DNA from: an uncultured Bacilli bacterium
Lineage (GTDB): Bacteria > Bacillota_I > Bacilli_A > RFN20 > CAG-826
Assembly (NCBI GenBank): GCA_934133115.1
Contig: CAKPAV010000012.1
Coordinates: forward strand, 1-13,617
Direction of reading: 5' to 3'
Length of the DNA: 13,617 bases
Below are positions 7,029 through 13,617 of this stretch, piece after piece. A program made the translations under genes and the position numbers. Each line of letters starts with the position of its first letter. The stretch's first letter is position 1. A model generated the notes under the pieces. That model saw nothing but the letters and a program-made list of their open reading frames with translations, was not told where the DNA came from and ran no database searches.

Positions 7029-8676
7029 ACATTTCTTCATAATTAATTCCATCAAATATTGTTGATGTTTTAGTAAGTACCTCAACTTTAAATGATGCAC
7101 TTACGTTTTCGCATATGATTTTGATAACATATTCGCCACTTCGATAAGAATCGAATCCGCCTATATCAATGGAATAGCCACCATTAATAATGTCTCGTGT
7201 TAACACATTACTATCTCCATCCATATATTTTGCAGTTACAATTAAATTAGTTAAATCTAAGGCTTCGCCATAAGCATATTTAGTTTTTACTTTTGATGTA
7301 TCTAATGTAATACTTATTGCCTCTCTAACAATTAAAATTTCATAAGTTTCTTTAACACCATTTGCCATAATAGTTAATAATTGCTTTCCTGTAACTGCAC
7401 TATTAAATCCCATTACTTCATATTCGTTTTCATTTAGGACACGCGTATTATTGTTGGTATACGTTGCAATTACAATTAAGCCATCTTTTGTATATGCTTC
7501 GCCATAATTAAACTTAGTTTTTGCTAATGTGGTATTAATAGTTAATTTACTTATAATTGGAGTTTGTTTAAACACGATATTATCAATATTTATTAATACA
7601 TTTCCATTATCTTTTGATTCCGTCATTAATTGGAACTGTTTATAGTCATTAATTGTCTTGCTCACGACAAATTTCATTGTTAATTTATTGTTTACTAAAG
7701 TGGCTCCACTAATAAGATCACCTGTTACATTAATATGATTGCTACTTAAATCAATCGTTACATAATTAACTGGACTAACCCAAGTTCCACCATAATAAAC
7801 ATACAATTTAGTAACATTTGTCAACTTAATATCCATTGATAGTTCATATTCTCTGTTACGATTTAAAAAACCTAAATTATTTAAATACGCCGCCGTTACT
7901 CCTTGATCAGATTTAGCGTTATAAGAAACATTTAAACTCTTGTTACCGTTTTCTTGAATAATTTCTGTTTTTGAAGAATCAGTATAAATATTGCCTAAAT
8001 ACGTAGCTAATGTTGAGTTAAATTGGCCCAACTTTTGATTTTCAAAAGTATTGTTATAAGAGCATTCTTCATAACTAATTTTCACATCATCAAAATAAAC
8101 CACACCATCTTTGGTATTATATGCCGTAAATTTAATATAGCCATTACAATTTTCTATGGCATTATAAGCCATAGTAAAATTAAATGTTAATATGTTATTA
8201 GAATAAGAAACATTAGATATGTTATCTCCGCCTGGATTACATTCTATATTGCCATTAGGATAAACAATCGCCGATCCCCATTTTTCATCTCCACCAACAA
8301 ATTCCACATATATTTTCTCAATGTTTTGCATTTCTAAGTATGTCGTGGTGCGATACGTTTCACCTTCATTACATAGGCTTAAATTCATATTGCTAGCTAT
8401 ACCAAATCCTCCAACTACCGAATAACCATTGTTATCAATAAGTGGGCATTTTAGCATATTTGAATTGTTGTGCTTTTCTGTTATTGTATGTTCCCAGTTA
8501 TTTGCCCATATAAAACCAGTTTGTGAATCTACAGTATTATTTTTATCAACTATAAAGTCTTCAAAATTTGTTTGATAAATTATTAATTCATCATTTTCTG
8601 CTTTTAATATTTTATCGCCACTAATGGTCAATAAAGTAAAAGATAGACTTAAACAAAGCAACAATGTTTTTTTCAT
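7027..8676 (-). CDS. Secreted carbohydrate-binding-like protein with two CBM-like and two Ig-like modules
   Basis: I do not recognise a named family for the whole 549-residue protein. Residues 1-26 are a signal peptide (MKKTLLLCLSLSF and so on, probable signal peptidase I cut after Ala26); there is no lipobox, LPXTG or C-terminal membrane helix, so it looks freely secreted. Two beta-sandwich modules resembling CBM4/9-type galactose-binding-like folds follow, about 32-203 and 208-371. Each opens with a FED/FEN segment and closes with a hydrophobic D-D/D-N strand (VVYFDDVKISY; VLINIDNIVFK). Two bacterial Ig-like (group 3 type) repeats follow at about 375-450 and 454-534, with matching phrases FNYGEAYTKDGLIV and YAYGEALDLTNLIV. 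No catalytic domain is visible. It is a paralogue of the 707-residue protein at 1988-4111 and the pair flank the hydrolase gene, so a role in holding glycan at the cell surface is inferred. Module assignment is from patterns, not a profile search. Confidence 0.75.
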   Translation of the reverse strand: MKKTLLLCLSLSFTLLTISGDKILKAENDELIIYQTNFEDFIVDKNNTVDSQTGFIWANNWEHTITEKHNNSNMLKCPLIDNNGYSVVGGFGIASNMNLSLCNEGETYRTTTYLEMQNIEKIYVEFVGGDEKWGSAIVYPNGNIECNPGGDNISNVSYSNNILTFNFTMAYNAIENCNGYIKFTAYNTKDGVVYFDDVKISYEECSYNNTFENQKLGQFNSTLATYLGNIYTDSSKTEIIQENGNKSLNVSYNAKSDQGVTAAYLNNLGFLNRNREYELSMDIKLTNVTKLYVYYGGTWVSPVNYVTIDLSSNHINVTGDLISGATLVNNKLTMKFVVSKTINDYKQFQLMTESKDNGNVLINIDNIVFKQTPIISKLTINTTLAKTKFNYGEAYTKDGLIVIATYTNNNTRVLNENEYEVMGFNSAVTGKQLLTIMANGVKETYEILIVREAISITLDTSKVKTKYAYGEALDLTNLIVTAKYMDGDSNVLTRDIINGGYSIDIGGFDSYRSGEYVIKIICENVSASFKVEVLTKTSTIFDGINYEEM

Positions 8677-8682
8677 ATGTCT

Positions 8683-8687
8683 CTCCT
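8683..8687 (-). promoter_or_regulatory. Ribosome binding site fixing the start of the first CBM/Ig gene
   Basis: AGGAG (within AAAAGGAGAG) lies 6 bases before the ATG at 8676. A longer in-frame ORF begins at 8769 inside the permease gene, but it would add 31 residues ahead of an obvious signal peptide. The start at 8676 is therefore chosen. Confidence 0.85.
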
Positions 8688-8689
8688 TT

Positions 8690-9538
8690 TTATTTAATTG
8701 CACTACCAACCGCTCCACGAACGAATGCTTTTTGACAACAAATATACACAATAACCATTGGTAAAGCATATATTACGCATCCTGCCAATAATTGATGCCA
8801 AGGTGGAGCAATGTAGTTTGATGTCTTTAAAAACTGTAATCCTAATGCTAATGTATAATGATCAGGATCTAAAATATAAATACTTGGTGCAACATAATCT
8901 GACCAGGTTCCAATAAATGAGAAAATAGCCATTGTAGCTAGAATTGGAGCGCAATTTGGTAGTAAAATATGAACTAAAATTTGAAATGAATTGCAGCCAT
9001 CAATTTTAGCAGCTTCATCTAATTCTTTAGGAATGCCCATAAAGAATTGTTGAAGTAAGAAAATATTATAAGCACTTCCACCAATTGATGGTAATATTAA
9101 TGGCCAAAAACTTCCCACCATTCCTAATTTAGCAAATATCATATATGCTGGAACCATTGTTACGACCCAAGGTAACATCATCGTTGATAATAGCAATGTA
9201 AAAGCCACTTTTTTTCCTTTTGCTTTAAATCTTGCAAATCCGTAAGCTACCAAAGTGGAAGCTGTAATACCAATAATCATGTTACTAAACACTAAAAGCA
9301 ATGTATTTCCTAATTGCTTTAAGAAATTTGTTTGTGTTAGATAAAATGCGAAGTTCTTAAAATTTAAGAAATTAGGTAATTTAGGTGGATAAGCATAAAT
9401 GTCACTTGCTGTTTCTTGAAACGAACATATAATCATCCAAATAAACGGCATCGCAAGAACAAGTCCTAAGATAATACCAAATATTGTTCTTAAAGTGCTG
9501 CCCATTATTCGTTTTTGTTTTCTTGTTAAATGTGTCAT
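8690..9538 (-). CDS. ABC sugar transporter permease (MalG/MsmG type)
   Basis: This is the second membrane subunit of the importer. The 282 residues carry about six hydrophobic segments (near 16-39, 76-99, 111-133, 142-163, 198-217 and 250-268). The EAA loop is textbook: E175-A-A-K-I-D-G181, ending in ILLP at 191-194. The motif MLPWVVTMVPAYMIF and the ending QKAFVRGAVGSAIK (residues 269-282) are typical of MalG/MsmG proteins. It starts with the ATG of a TAATG overlap with the upstream permease gene, so translation is surely coupled. The next gene starts 13 bases after its stop and marks the beginning of a block of secreted proteins that standard msm operons lack. Transporter class is certain; the sugar is not. 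Confidence 0.95.
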   Translation of the reverse strand: MTHLTRKQKRIMGSTLRTIFGIILGLVLAMPFIWMIICSFQETASDIYAYPPKLPNFLNFKNFAFYLTQTNFLKQLGNTLLLVFSNMIIGITASTLVAYGFARFKAKGKKVAFTLLLSTMMLPWVVTMVPAYMIFAKLGMVGSFWPLILPSIGGSAYNIFLLQQFFMGIPKELDEAAKIDGCNSFQILVHILLPNCAPILATMAIFSFIGTWSDYVAPSIYILDPDHYTLALGLQFLKTSNYIAPPWHQLLAGCVIYALPMVIVYICCQKAFVRGAVGSAIK

Positions 9539-10473
9539 TATTTATCACCGCCATTACCATAGAATACTAATTTATTGCTTACTTTAAAGTAAATTGCTGT
9601 AAATATGATAATAATTACAAACAACACCCACGCTTGAGCACAAGCATAGCCCATTGTTTTTGAGCCATCTAACGAGAAGGCATTTAATACAACGTTCCAT
9701 GCCATAGTTAAAGTTTTATCCGTACCATTTCCAAACAAAAGCTGCATTTCAGCATAAGCTTGTAATCCACCGATTATACCTGTTATAGATATAAAAAATA
9801 ATGTTGGCGATATCGTTGGTATAGTTACCGAAAATAATCTTTCTACTGCATTTGCACCATCTAATTTGGAAGCTTCTATAACTTCTTCTGGTACTCCTTG
9901 AAGAGCGGCTAAACATATAAGCATATTAGGGCCTATACTTGTCCATATTCCCATAAGTAAAACTGATCCCATTGAATTAGAATAACTGGTCCAATCAATT
10001 GGAGATATTCCAAAGAAAGACAAGAAATAATTCAAAAGCGAAAAATCTTTACTAAATAATTGTGACCAAACCATAATTGATGCCACAGAAGGAATAATTG
10101 CTGGTAAATACACTAGTATTCTTACTAACTTGTTACCTCTAAATTTTTTATTCAAAAGCAAAGCAAATAGTAATGCTAAAAACAAAGAAACAAAAGTCTT
10201 TACAAAAGCATAAAGGAAGGTATTACCAATTGAAGATAAAAATAAATCATCTTTAAAAATATTTATATAGTTCTGAAGTCCAATAAACGTTCCTGTTCCA
10301 TTTAAGTCTAAAATTGAAACTTTTTGGAAACTATATACCAAAGATGAAATCATTGGTATTACCGTAAATAAAGAAAAGCCAACAATCCATGGCAAAATAT
10401 AAAGATAAAATTGAGCTGTTTCTCTTTTTTGTCTTTTATGAATATATGGTTTAGTGTGTTTAGTCATTTCCAT
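9538..10473 (-). CDS. ABC sugar transporter permease (MalF/MsmF type)
   Basis: This is the first integral-membrane subunit of the sugar importer. The 311 residues show about six hydrophobic segments (roughly 24-48, 83-107, 117-138, 168-190, 222-244 and 279-297). The cytoplasmic coupling loop that contacts the ATPase runs from 200 to 219: EASKLDG, then eleven residues, then IP, matching the EAA-x3-G-x9-I-x-LP signature with Ser for the third residue. The N-terminal segment FYLYILPWIVGFSLFTVIP is typical of the MalF/UgpA/MsmF branch. The ATG at 10473 follows AAGGCGG with 8 bases between; Met3 (10467) is a less well-spaced alternative. Its stop overlaps the start of the next permease by one base (TAATG), a common arrangement for subunits made in equal amounts. 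It should pair with the MalG-type subunit and the MsmK-like ATPase at the far end of the operon. Confidence 0.95.
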   Translation of the reverse strand: MEMTKHTKPYIHKRQKRETAQFYLYILPWIVGFSLFTVIPMISSLVYSFQKVSILDLNGTGTFIGLQNYINIFKDDLFLSSIGNTFLYAFVKTFVSLFLALLFALLLNKKFRGNKLVRILVYLPAIIPSVASIMVWSQLFSKDFSLLNYFLSFFGISPIDWTSYSNSMGSVLLMGIWTSIGPNMLICLAALQGVPEEVIEASKLDGANAVERLFSVTIPTISPTLFFISITGIIGGLQAYAEMQLLFGNGTDKTLTMAWNVVLNAFSLDGSKTMGYACAQAWVLFVIIIIFTAIYFKVSNKLVFYGNGGDK

Positions 10474-10486
10474 ATACTATCCCGCC

Positions 10487-11839
10487 TTAAATTGATGCTT
10501 TGATTGATTTATTAATTTCATTTAATGTTGAGTTAAAGTCTAATTGGCCATCGTAATATTTAGCAAAATGAGTTGAAAAACATGTTTGAATTCTTTGGAA
10601 ACTAATATTTGGGTTATAAACCGTTGCATGTACAGCTCCAGAAGCAACATAATTGTAGAAATATTGTGTCATTTTTGATACTTTTTCATTATCATTTTTT
10701 AAGAATGCATCACTTGAAGCGATAGTTTTATTTCCTGGAATATTAAAAGCAATTTTAGCAAGTCTTTTTAATCCTTCTGTTTGATAAAATTCTAGCCATC
10801 TCCAAGCTATATCTTTATGTTTTGATGATTTAGCTATTGCATGAGATACCATCGCAGATGTTGTAGAATAAGCTTTATCGCCTTTTTTCTCAACTGGAGA
10901 AGGTGCAATACCAACTTCAAAATTCAAATTATAGAAATCATAAGCTGCAAAAGAATATAAACCATTAAAAATGGAGAATGTTCTACCTTGTTTAAATAAT
11001 TCTTGTTCACTTGTATTTGATCCAGATGTATAACTTGCTGGTGCTTTTCCATTGTTTTGGTTTTTGCTAAAATATGAAAACTCTGTTGCGTTATCTTTTT
11101 GCAAGGCGCAATAAAATGAAAATGCTTCTCTTAAATGTTCATTGTTAACATTTAATTCTGTATTATTATTTGTATACATCGTTGCACCTGTCATTTGCAC
11201 TAATTCATGAAGATGCTTAACTGGTTCAAATCCTAGTGAAGTTCCATAAGTAACATTTTGTTCTTTTTGAATAGTGGATGTCATTTCATAAAATTCACTC
11301 CAGGTCATTGGATCTGTTTCTGAAATGATAAATTGTTTATCCGGATGTGATGCATTATAAGAATCTAACATTGTTTTGTTATAAATAAGCATAAAGTCTG
11401 GTGAAAAGTCTTTAATAAGCGCTCTTGTGGTGCCTTGATAAGTATAAGCATCATTAATATCCCATAAATCACTTTTACTTAATACTGATGATTTTTCGAT
11501 GTAAGTATCTAATGGTTCTAAAAAACGAGCATATGCATTAAAATAACCAATTTCCATCATCATAATGTCTGGGACAGAACTTCCAGTAAATTTTGTACCT
11601 AAAGAGCCATAATAATCTCCACCTGGAGTTTCTGTTTCAATGCGATATCCTTCTTCTTTGATTGATGCATTAAATTCTTTTAAGAGTTGATTTAATATGT
11701 TTGTATACGCTGTTGACTCACTTGATACTAAATAAGTTAAAACTTTTTCTCTTCCATTAGTGTTTCGATTACTATCACAAGCAACTAGGCCTGCGGTCGC
11801 TAACGCAACTACTCCTAATGTTAATAATTTTTTATTCAT
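10487..11839 (-). CDS. ABC sugar transporter, extracellular solute-binding lipoprotein (MsmE/family 1)
   Basis: This is the substrate-binding component of a carbohrydate-uptake (CUT1-type) ABC importer, anchored to the outer face of the membrane. From the ATG at 11839 it has 450 residues. Residues 1-20 form a lipoprotein signal peptide (MNKK, then a hydrophobic stretch) with lipobox LVAC and the lipidated Cys21, followed by a polar linker (DSNRNTNGRE). The mature part has the layout of family 1 solute-binding proteins, including a motif like GTSLGFEPVKHLHELVQMTG in the first half and the C-terminal segment HKDIAWRWLEFYQTEGLKRL typical of MalE/UgpB/MsmE-like proteins. It lies between melA and the two permease genes (13 bases before the next start), the standard order in msm operons. 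It presumably binds the oligosaccharide that MelA then degrades. Family is very secure; ligand unknown. Confidence 0.94.
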   Translation of the reverse strand: MNKKLLTLGVVALATAGLVACDSNRNTNGREKVLTYLVSSESTAYTNILNQLLKEFNASIKEEGYRIETETPGGDYYGSLGTKFTGSSVPDIMMMEIGYFNAYARFLEPLDTYIEKSSVLSKSDLWDINDAYTYQGTTRALIKDFSPDFMLIYNKTMLDSYNASHPDKQFIISETDPMTWSEFYEMTSTIQKEQNVTYGTSLGFEPVKHLHELVQMTGATMYTNNNTELNVNNEHLREAFSFYCALQKDNATEFSYFSKNQNNGKAPASYTSGSNTSEQELFKQGRTFSIFNGLYSFAAYDFYNLNFEVGIAPSPVEKKGDKAYSTTSAMVSHAIAKSSKHKDIAWRWLEFYQTEGLKRLAKIAFNIPGNKTIASSDAFLKNDNEKVSKMTQYFYNYVASGAVHATVYNPNISFQRIQTCFSTHFAKYYDGQLDFNSTLNEINKSIKASI

Positions 11840-11846
11840 TATTTCT

Positions 11847-11852
11847 CCTCCT
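11847..11852 (-). promoter_or_regulatory. Ribosome binding site fixing the start of the binding-protein gene
   Basis: A perfect AGGAGG lies 7 bases before the ATG at 11839 and overlaps the melA stop codon (11851-11853). An in-frame upstream ATG at 11872 would add 11 residues ahead of a normal lipoprotein signal peptide and overlap melA, so 11839 is the real start. The overlap suggests that translation of the two genes is coupled. Confidence 0.85.
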
Positions 11853-13161
11853 ATTTGTATTCTGGCAACCAATCTTTATGTGCTTCAAACAAATCATCAC
11901 ATAATGATTTAATATCATCCATTGATAATTCACTACTTGTATGTGGATCCAAATAAGCCGCCATATACACTAATTCTTTTTTACGTTCATGTGCCGCTAA
12001 AATAGTCATATTTTGAACATTAATATTTGTTCTATTAATTGCAGCGCATTGCTCTGGTAAATCGCCTACATATGTAGGATGGATTCCTTCTCGGTCTACT
12101 AAACAAGCAACTTCAACACAAGCATCATTTGGTAAATTAGTAATTAGTCCTTTGTTTAAGACATTACCATGCATTTTATATGGAACATCATTTACTACAG
12201 CGTTAATAATACCTGCGGCAAATTCACGACTCTTAACATGTTCAATATTATGAGATACTAATTTTTCACGCATTTCTTTCCATTCCGCAATTTGTTTTAC
12301 ACAACGTCTTGGATATTCATCTAATGGTATTAAGTATTTGTCAATTAATTCTGGATAACGGTCTTTAATATACCAAGGTGTATATTCTGATGTATGCTCA
12401 CTACTTTCTGTGATATAATAGCCAAATCTATGCATCATATCATGGCGAACTAAATCCCATTTCATTGTTTCATAGTAATCGCCCGATAAACTTCTCTTTT
12501 TAATTTCTGGATATAAATCATTATCATTCATATCTGTTATTTTTAGTAACCAAGCTTGGTGATTGATGCCCGCGATTTCCCATTTACAATGGTCAATTAA
12601 ATCATTCATTTTTAATGACTCAAATAATCCTTTTACGCAACATTGCACAGAATGACAAAGTCCAACTGTATTAGGCCATAAATATCTTTGTAGATATCCT
12701 GTAAGCATCGCCATTGGATTAGCGTAGTTAATTAATAATGCTTTTGGACAAACATCTTTCATATCTTTACAAATATCTTCTAATACTGGTATTGTTCTTA
12801 ATGCTCTAAATATTCCGCCTATACCTAATGTATCAGCAATAGTTTGACGTAATTTATATTTTTTAGGAACTTCAAAATCAGTCACTGTACATGGTTCATA
12901 TCCACCAACTTGAATAGCGTTAACAACGAAATTAGCATCTTTAAGTGCTTTTCTTCTATTCAATGTGGCTTTAATTGTTGCCTTTCCTTTATATTTTTTA
13001 TTTATATTTACTAACATTAAACGCGAATCTTCTAATCTTTCTTTATCAATATCATATAAAGAGATTTCAAATTCTCCTAATTCTGGAGTTAGGATACAAT
13101 CTCCTAACACGTTTTTAGCAAATATTGTGCTTCCTGCACCAACGAAACAAATTTTTATCAT
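11851..13161 (-). CDS. melA: GH4 alpha-galactosidase (MelA type)
   Basis: This is a cytoplasmic NAD+ and divalent-metal dependent glycosidase of family GH4 that splits alpha-galactosides such as melibiose or raffinose-type oligosaccharides. The 436 residues are close to the usual length (about 450). The N-terminal nucleotide-binding fold carries VGAGST at 7-12. The segments GGYEPCTVTDFE (86-97) and QTIADTLGIGGI (106-117), NPMAM (148-152), LCHSVQ (168-173), GINH (198-201), SSEHTSEYTPW (253-263) and DEYPRRCV (281-288) are hallmarks of the MelA branch rather than of the 6-phospho-glucosidases. Expected metal ligands are Cys169 and His201; a Tyr in SSEHTSEYTPW may be the catalytic base. There is no signal peptide. 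The start ATG follows AAAGAGG with 8 bases between. It is the first gene of the operon, 11 bases ahead of the binding-protein gene. GH4 also contains galacturonidases and glucosidases, but the motifs favour alpha-galactosidase; the exact substrate remains inferred. Confidence 0.93.
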   Translation of the reverse strand: MIKICFVGAGSTIFAKNVLGDCILTPELGEFEISLYDIDKERLEDSRLMLVNINKKYKGKATIKATLNRRKALKDANFVVNAIQVGGYEPCTVTDFEVPKKYKLRQTIADTLGIGGIFRALRTIPVLEDICKDMKDVCPKALLINYANPMAMLTGYLQRYLWPNTVGLCHSVQCCVKGLFESLKMNDLIDHCKWEIAGINHQAWLLKITDMNDNDLYPEIKKRSLSGDYYETMKWDLVRHDMMHRFGYYITESSEHTSEYTPWYIKDRYPELIDKYLIPLDEYPRRCVKQIAEWKEMREKLVSHNIEHVKSREFAAGIINAVVNDVPYKMHGNVLNKGLITNLPNDACVEVACLVDREGIHPTYVGDLPEQCAAINRTNINVQNMTILAAHERKKELVYMAAYLDPHTSSELSMDDIKSLCDDLFEAHKDWLPEYK

Positions 13162-13187
13162 AAAATATACCTCTTTCTATAACTAAA

Positions 13188-13196
13188 ATTTTAGCA
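13188..13196 (-). promoter_or_regulatory. Candidate extended -10 promoter of the sugar operon
   Basis: The minus strand reads TGCTAAAAT, an extended -10 (TGn followed by TAAAAT, five of six matches to TATAAT). The hexamer 17 bases upstream is TGTAAG, a poor -35 that lies inside the cre palindrome. A weak -35 combined with an extended -10 is typical of promoters that need an activator, which fits the AraC-family gene next door. Transcription would start near 13181, giving a leader of about 20 bases with the ribosome binding site AAAGAGG at 13170-13176. The -10 also sits in a perfect 12-base palindrome (13183-13194). No transcription data support this; it is a pattern match. Confidence 0.5.
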
Positions 13197-13202
13197 AAAC
13201 CC

Positions 13203-13216
13203 TGTAATCGCTTACA
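13203..13216 (-). promoter_or_regulatory. Probable cre site (CcpA catabolite repression element)
   Basis: The 14-mer TGTAAGCGATTACA (minus strand) fits the Bacillota cre consensus TGWAANCGNTNNCA at every fixed position, and also fits it when read on the other strand. It lies about 45 bases upstream of the melA start and overlaps the expected -35 area of the best promoter candidate, so bound CcpA would be expected to block transcription. Glucose repression of the whole operon is the natural inference. A dedicated LacI-family repressor would recognise a similar CG-centred palindrome, but no such gene is visible here. Confidence 0.8.
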
Positions 13217-13218
13217 TG

Positions 13219-13237
13219 ATAGTATGTTGTCTACTAT
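13219..13237. repeat. Inverted repeat upstream of the operon, possible activator operator
   Basis: Perfect 6-base arms (ATAGTA and TACTAT) are separated by 7 bases. With a two-base slip the symmetry extends outward (TGAT on one side, ATCA on the other). It lies two bases upstream, in the direction of transcription, of the cre palindrome. No T-run follows on the minus strand, so it is not an intrinsic terminator of the regulator gene. Its place just upstream of the putative -35 is where an AraC-type activator would bind, although such proteins more often use direct repeats. The role is inferred from position only. Confidence 0.4.
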
Positions 13238-13255
13238 ATCACTTTTGTTGTATTA

Positions 13256-13617
13256 CTACTTGTTTAAACATCGAAATTCACTTGGTGAAACACCTGTTTT
13301 TTCCTTGAATATTTTTACAAATGAAACATAGTTAGTATAACCTACAGAATACGCTATTTCCTTGATGGATTTTTTACTATCTTTTAATAATACTTTCGTT
13401 TTTTCCATTTTTAAATTAATAAGATAATCTTGTGGTGGCATTCCCATTTGTTTTTTAAACAATCGGAAGAAATAAGTCCTTTCTATGCCTATATAATCAG
13501 CAACATCATTAACAGAAATTCCTTTTTGATAATTCAAATTCATATATTGCAATGACTTGTCTATATATTCACGATTAGATACTTCTGTTGTTGTCCTTTC
13601 AATCATCATTTCCGCTA
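13256..13617 (-). CDS. AraC-family transcriptional regulator, C-terminal part (partial at window edge)
   Basis: This is the DNA-binding end of an AraC/XylS-type regulator, probably the local activator of the sugar operon that follows. About 120 residues are visible. Two helix-turn-helix motifs are clear: the first covers VNDVADYIGIERTYFFRLFK, the second IKEIAYSVGYTNYVSFVKIF, followed by the family-typical ending KTGVSPSEFR. An internal ATG lies at 13609, but the frame stays open to the window edge (codons for Ala and Glu precede it). Since family members are usually 250-300 residues with an N-terminal cupin-like sensor domain, that ATG is unlikely to be the true start; the sensor half is outside the window. 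The gene ends 94 bases before melA on the same strand, with no terminator between, so some read-through into the operon is possible. The position matches msmR in streptococcal msm operons. The effector sugar is not deducible. Family assignment is very secure; the target is inferred from context. Confidence 0.93.
   Translation of the reverse strand, partial: AEMMIERTTTEVSNREYIDKSLQYMNLNYQKGISVNDVADYIGIERTYFFRLFKKQMGMPPQDYLINLKMEKTKVLLKDSKKSIKEIAYSVGYTNYVSFVKIFKEKTGVSPSEFRCLNK

Noticed and set aside
8677..8769. Longer start for the first CBM/Ig protein, overlapping the permease gene
   Set aside because: It would place 31 residues in front of a clear signal peptide; AGGAG sits 6 bases before the ATG at 8676.
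11840..11872. Longer start for the solute-binding protein
   Set aside because: It would add 11 residues ahead of the lipoprotein signal and overlap melA; AGGAGG sits 7 bases before the ATG at 11839.
12965..13186. Plus-strand ORF of 73 codons opposite the start of melA
   Set aside because: It is antisense to the conserved N-terminus of melA, with no family motif; it would also run into the promoter region.
13219..13237. Inverted repeat as a terminator for the AraC-type gene
   Set aside because: Arms are only 6 AT-rich base pairs and no T-run follows on the minus strand.
1..13617. CRISPR arrays, tRNA or rRNA genes, insertion sequences, phage or plasmid functions, riboswitches
   Set aside because: No regularly spaced repeats, transposase or integrase motifs, or RNA-like conserved blocks were seen; the coding sequence is nearly continuous and the only sizeable gap is 94 bases.

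Overview
The window is one densely packed, AT-rich stretch (GC roughly a third) in which every gene lies on the minus strand, so it reads from position 13617 down to 1. It looks like the genome of a low-GC Gram-positive bacterium (Bacillota, or an Acholeplasma/RF39-like relative). Signs of this are the A/T-ending codons, AGGAGG/AGAGGT-type ribosome binding sites, lipobox lipoproteins with Ser/Thr-rich linkers, and a probable CcpA cre site. TGA ends two genes and the tryptophan codon checked (end of melA) is TGG, so the genetic code is 11, not the Mycoplasma code 4. No insertion sequences, RNA genes or CRISPR repeats are visible. No gap between genes exceeds about 100 bases.

Layout in transcription order: (1) the C-terminal part of an AraC-family regulator, cut by the window edge (13256-13617). 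(2) A 94-base control region with a near-perfect cre palindrome (13203-13216), an inverted repeat (13219-13237) and an extended -10 promoter candidate (13188-13196). (3) A tightly coupled operon: GH4 alpha-galactosidase melA (11851-13161), sugar-binding lipoprotein (10487-11839), two MalF/MalG-type permeases (9538-10473, 8690-9538), a secreted two-CBM/two-Ig protein (7027-8676), a large lipoprotein glycoside hydrolase with three C-terminal CBM-like modules (4123-7017), a second secreted CBM/Ig paralogue with an extra C-terminal domain (1988-4111), a 48-residue lipoprotein (1839-1985), a cytoplasmic polysaccharide deacetylase (1120-1827), a nucleoside-hydrolase-like enzyme (234-1139), and the start of the MsmK/UgpC-type ATPase (1-229, cut by the window edge).

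The frame of this locus (AraC regulator, alpha-galactosidase, binding protein, two permeases, then a distal MsmK ATPase) matches the msm (multiple sugar metabolism) operon of streptococci. What differs is the roughly 8-kb block between the permeases and the ATPase. I infer a complete capture-cut-import-degrade pathway for a galactose-containing glycan: non-catalytic secreted proteins bind the glycan, the surface lipoprotein hydrolase cuts it, the ABC transporter imports oligosaccharides, and MelA, the deacetylase and the nucleoside-hydrolase-like enzyme process them inside. The substrate cannot be read from the sequence. The block of secreted proteins plus small lipoprotein is the best candidate here for an undescribed system.
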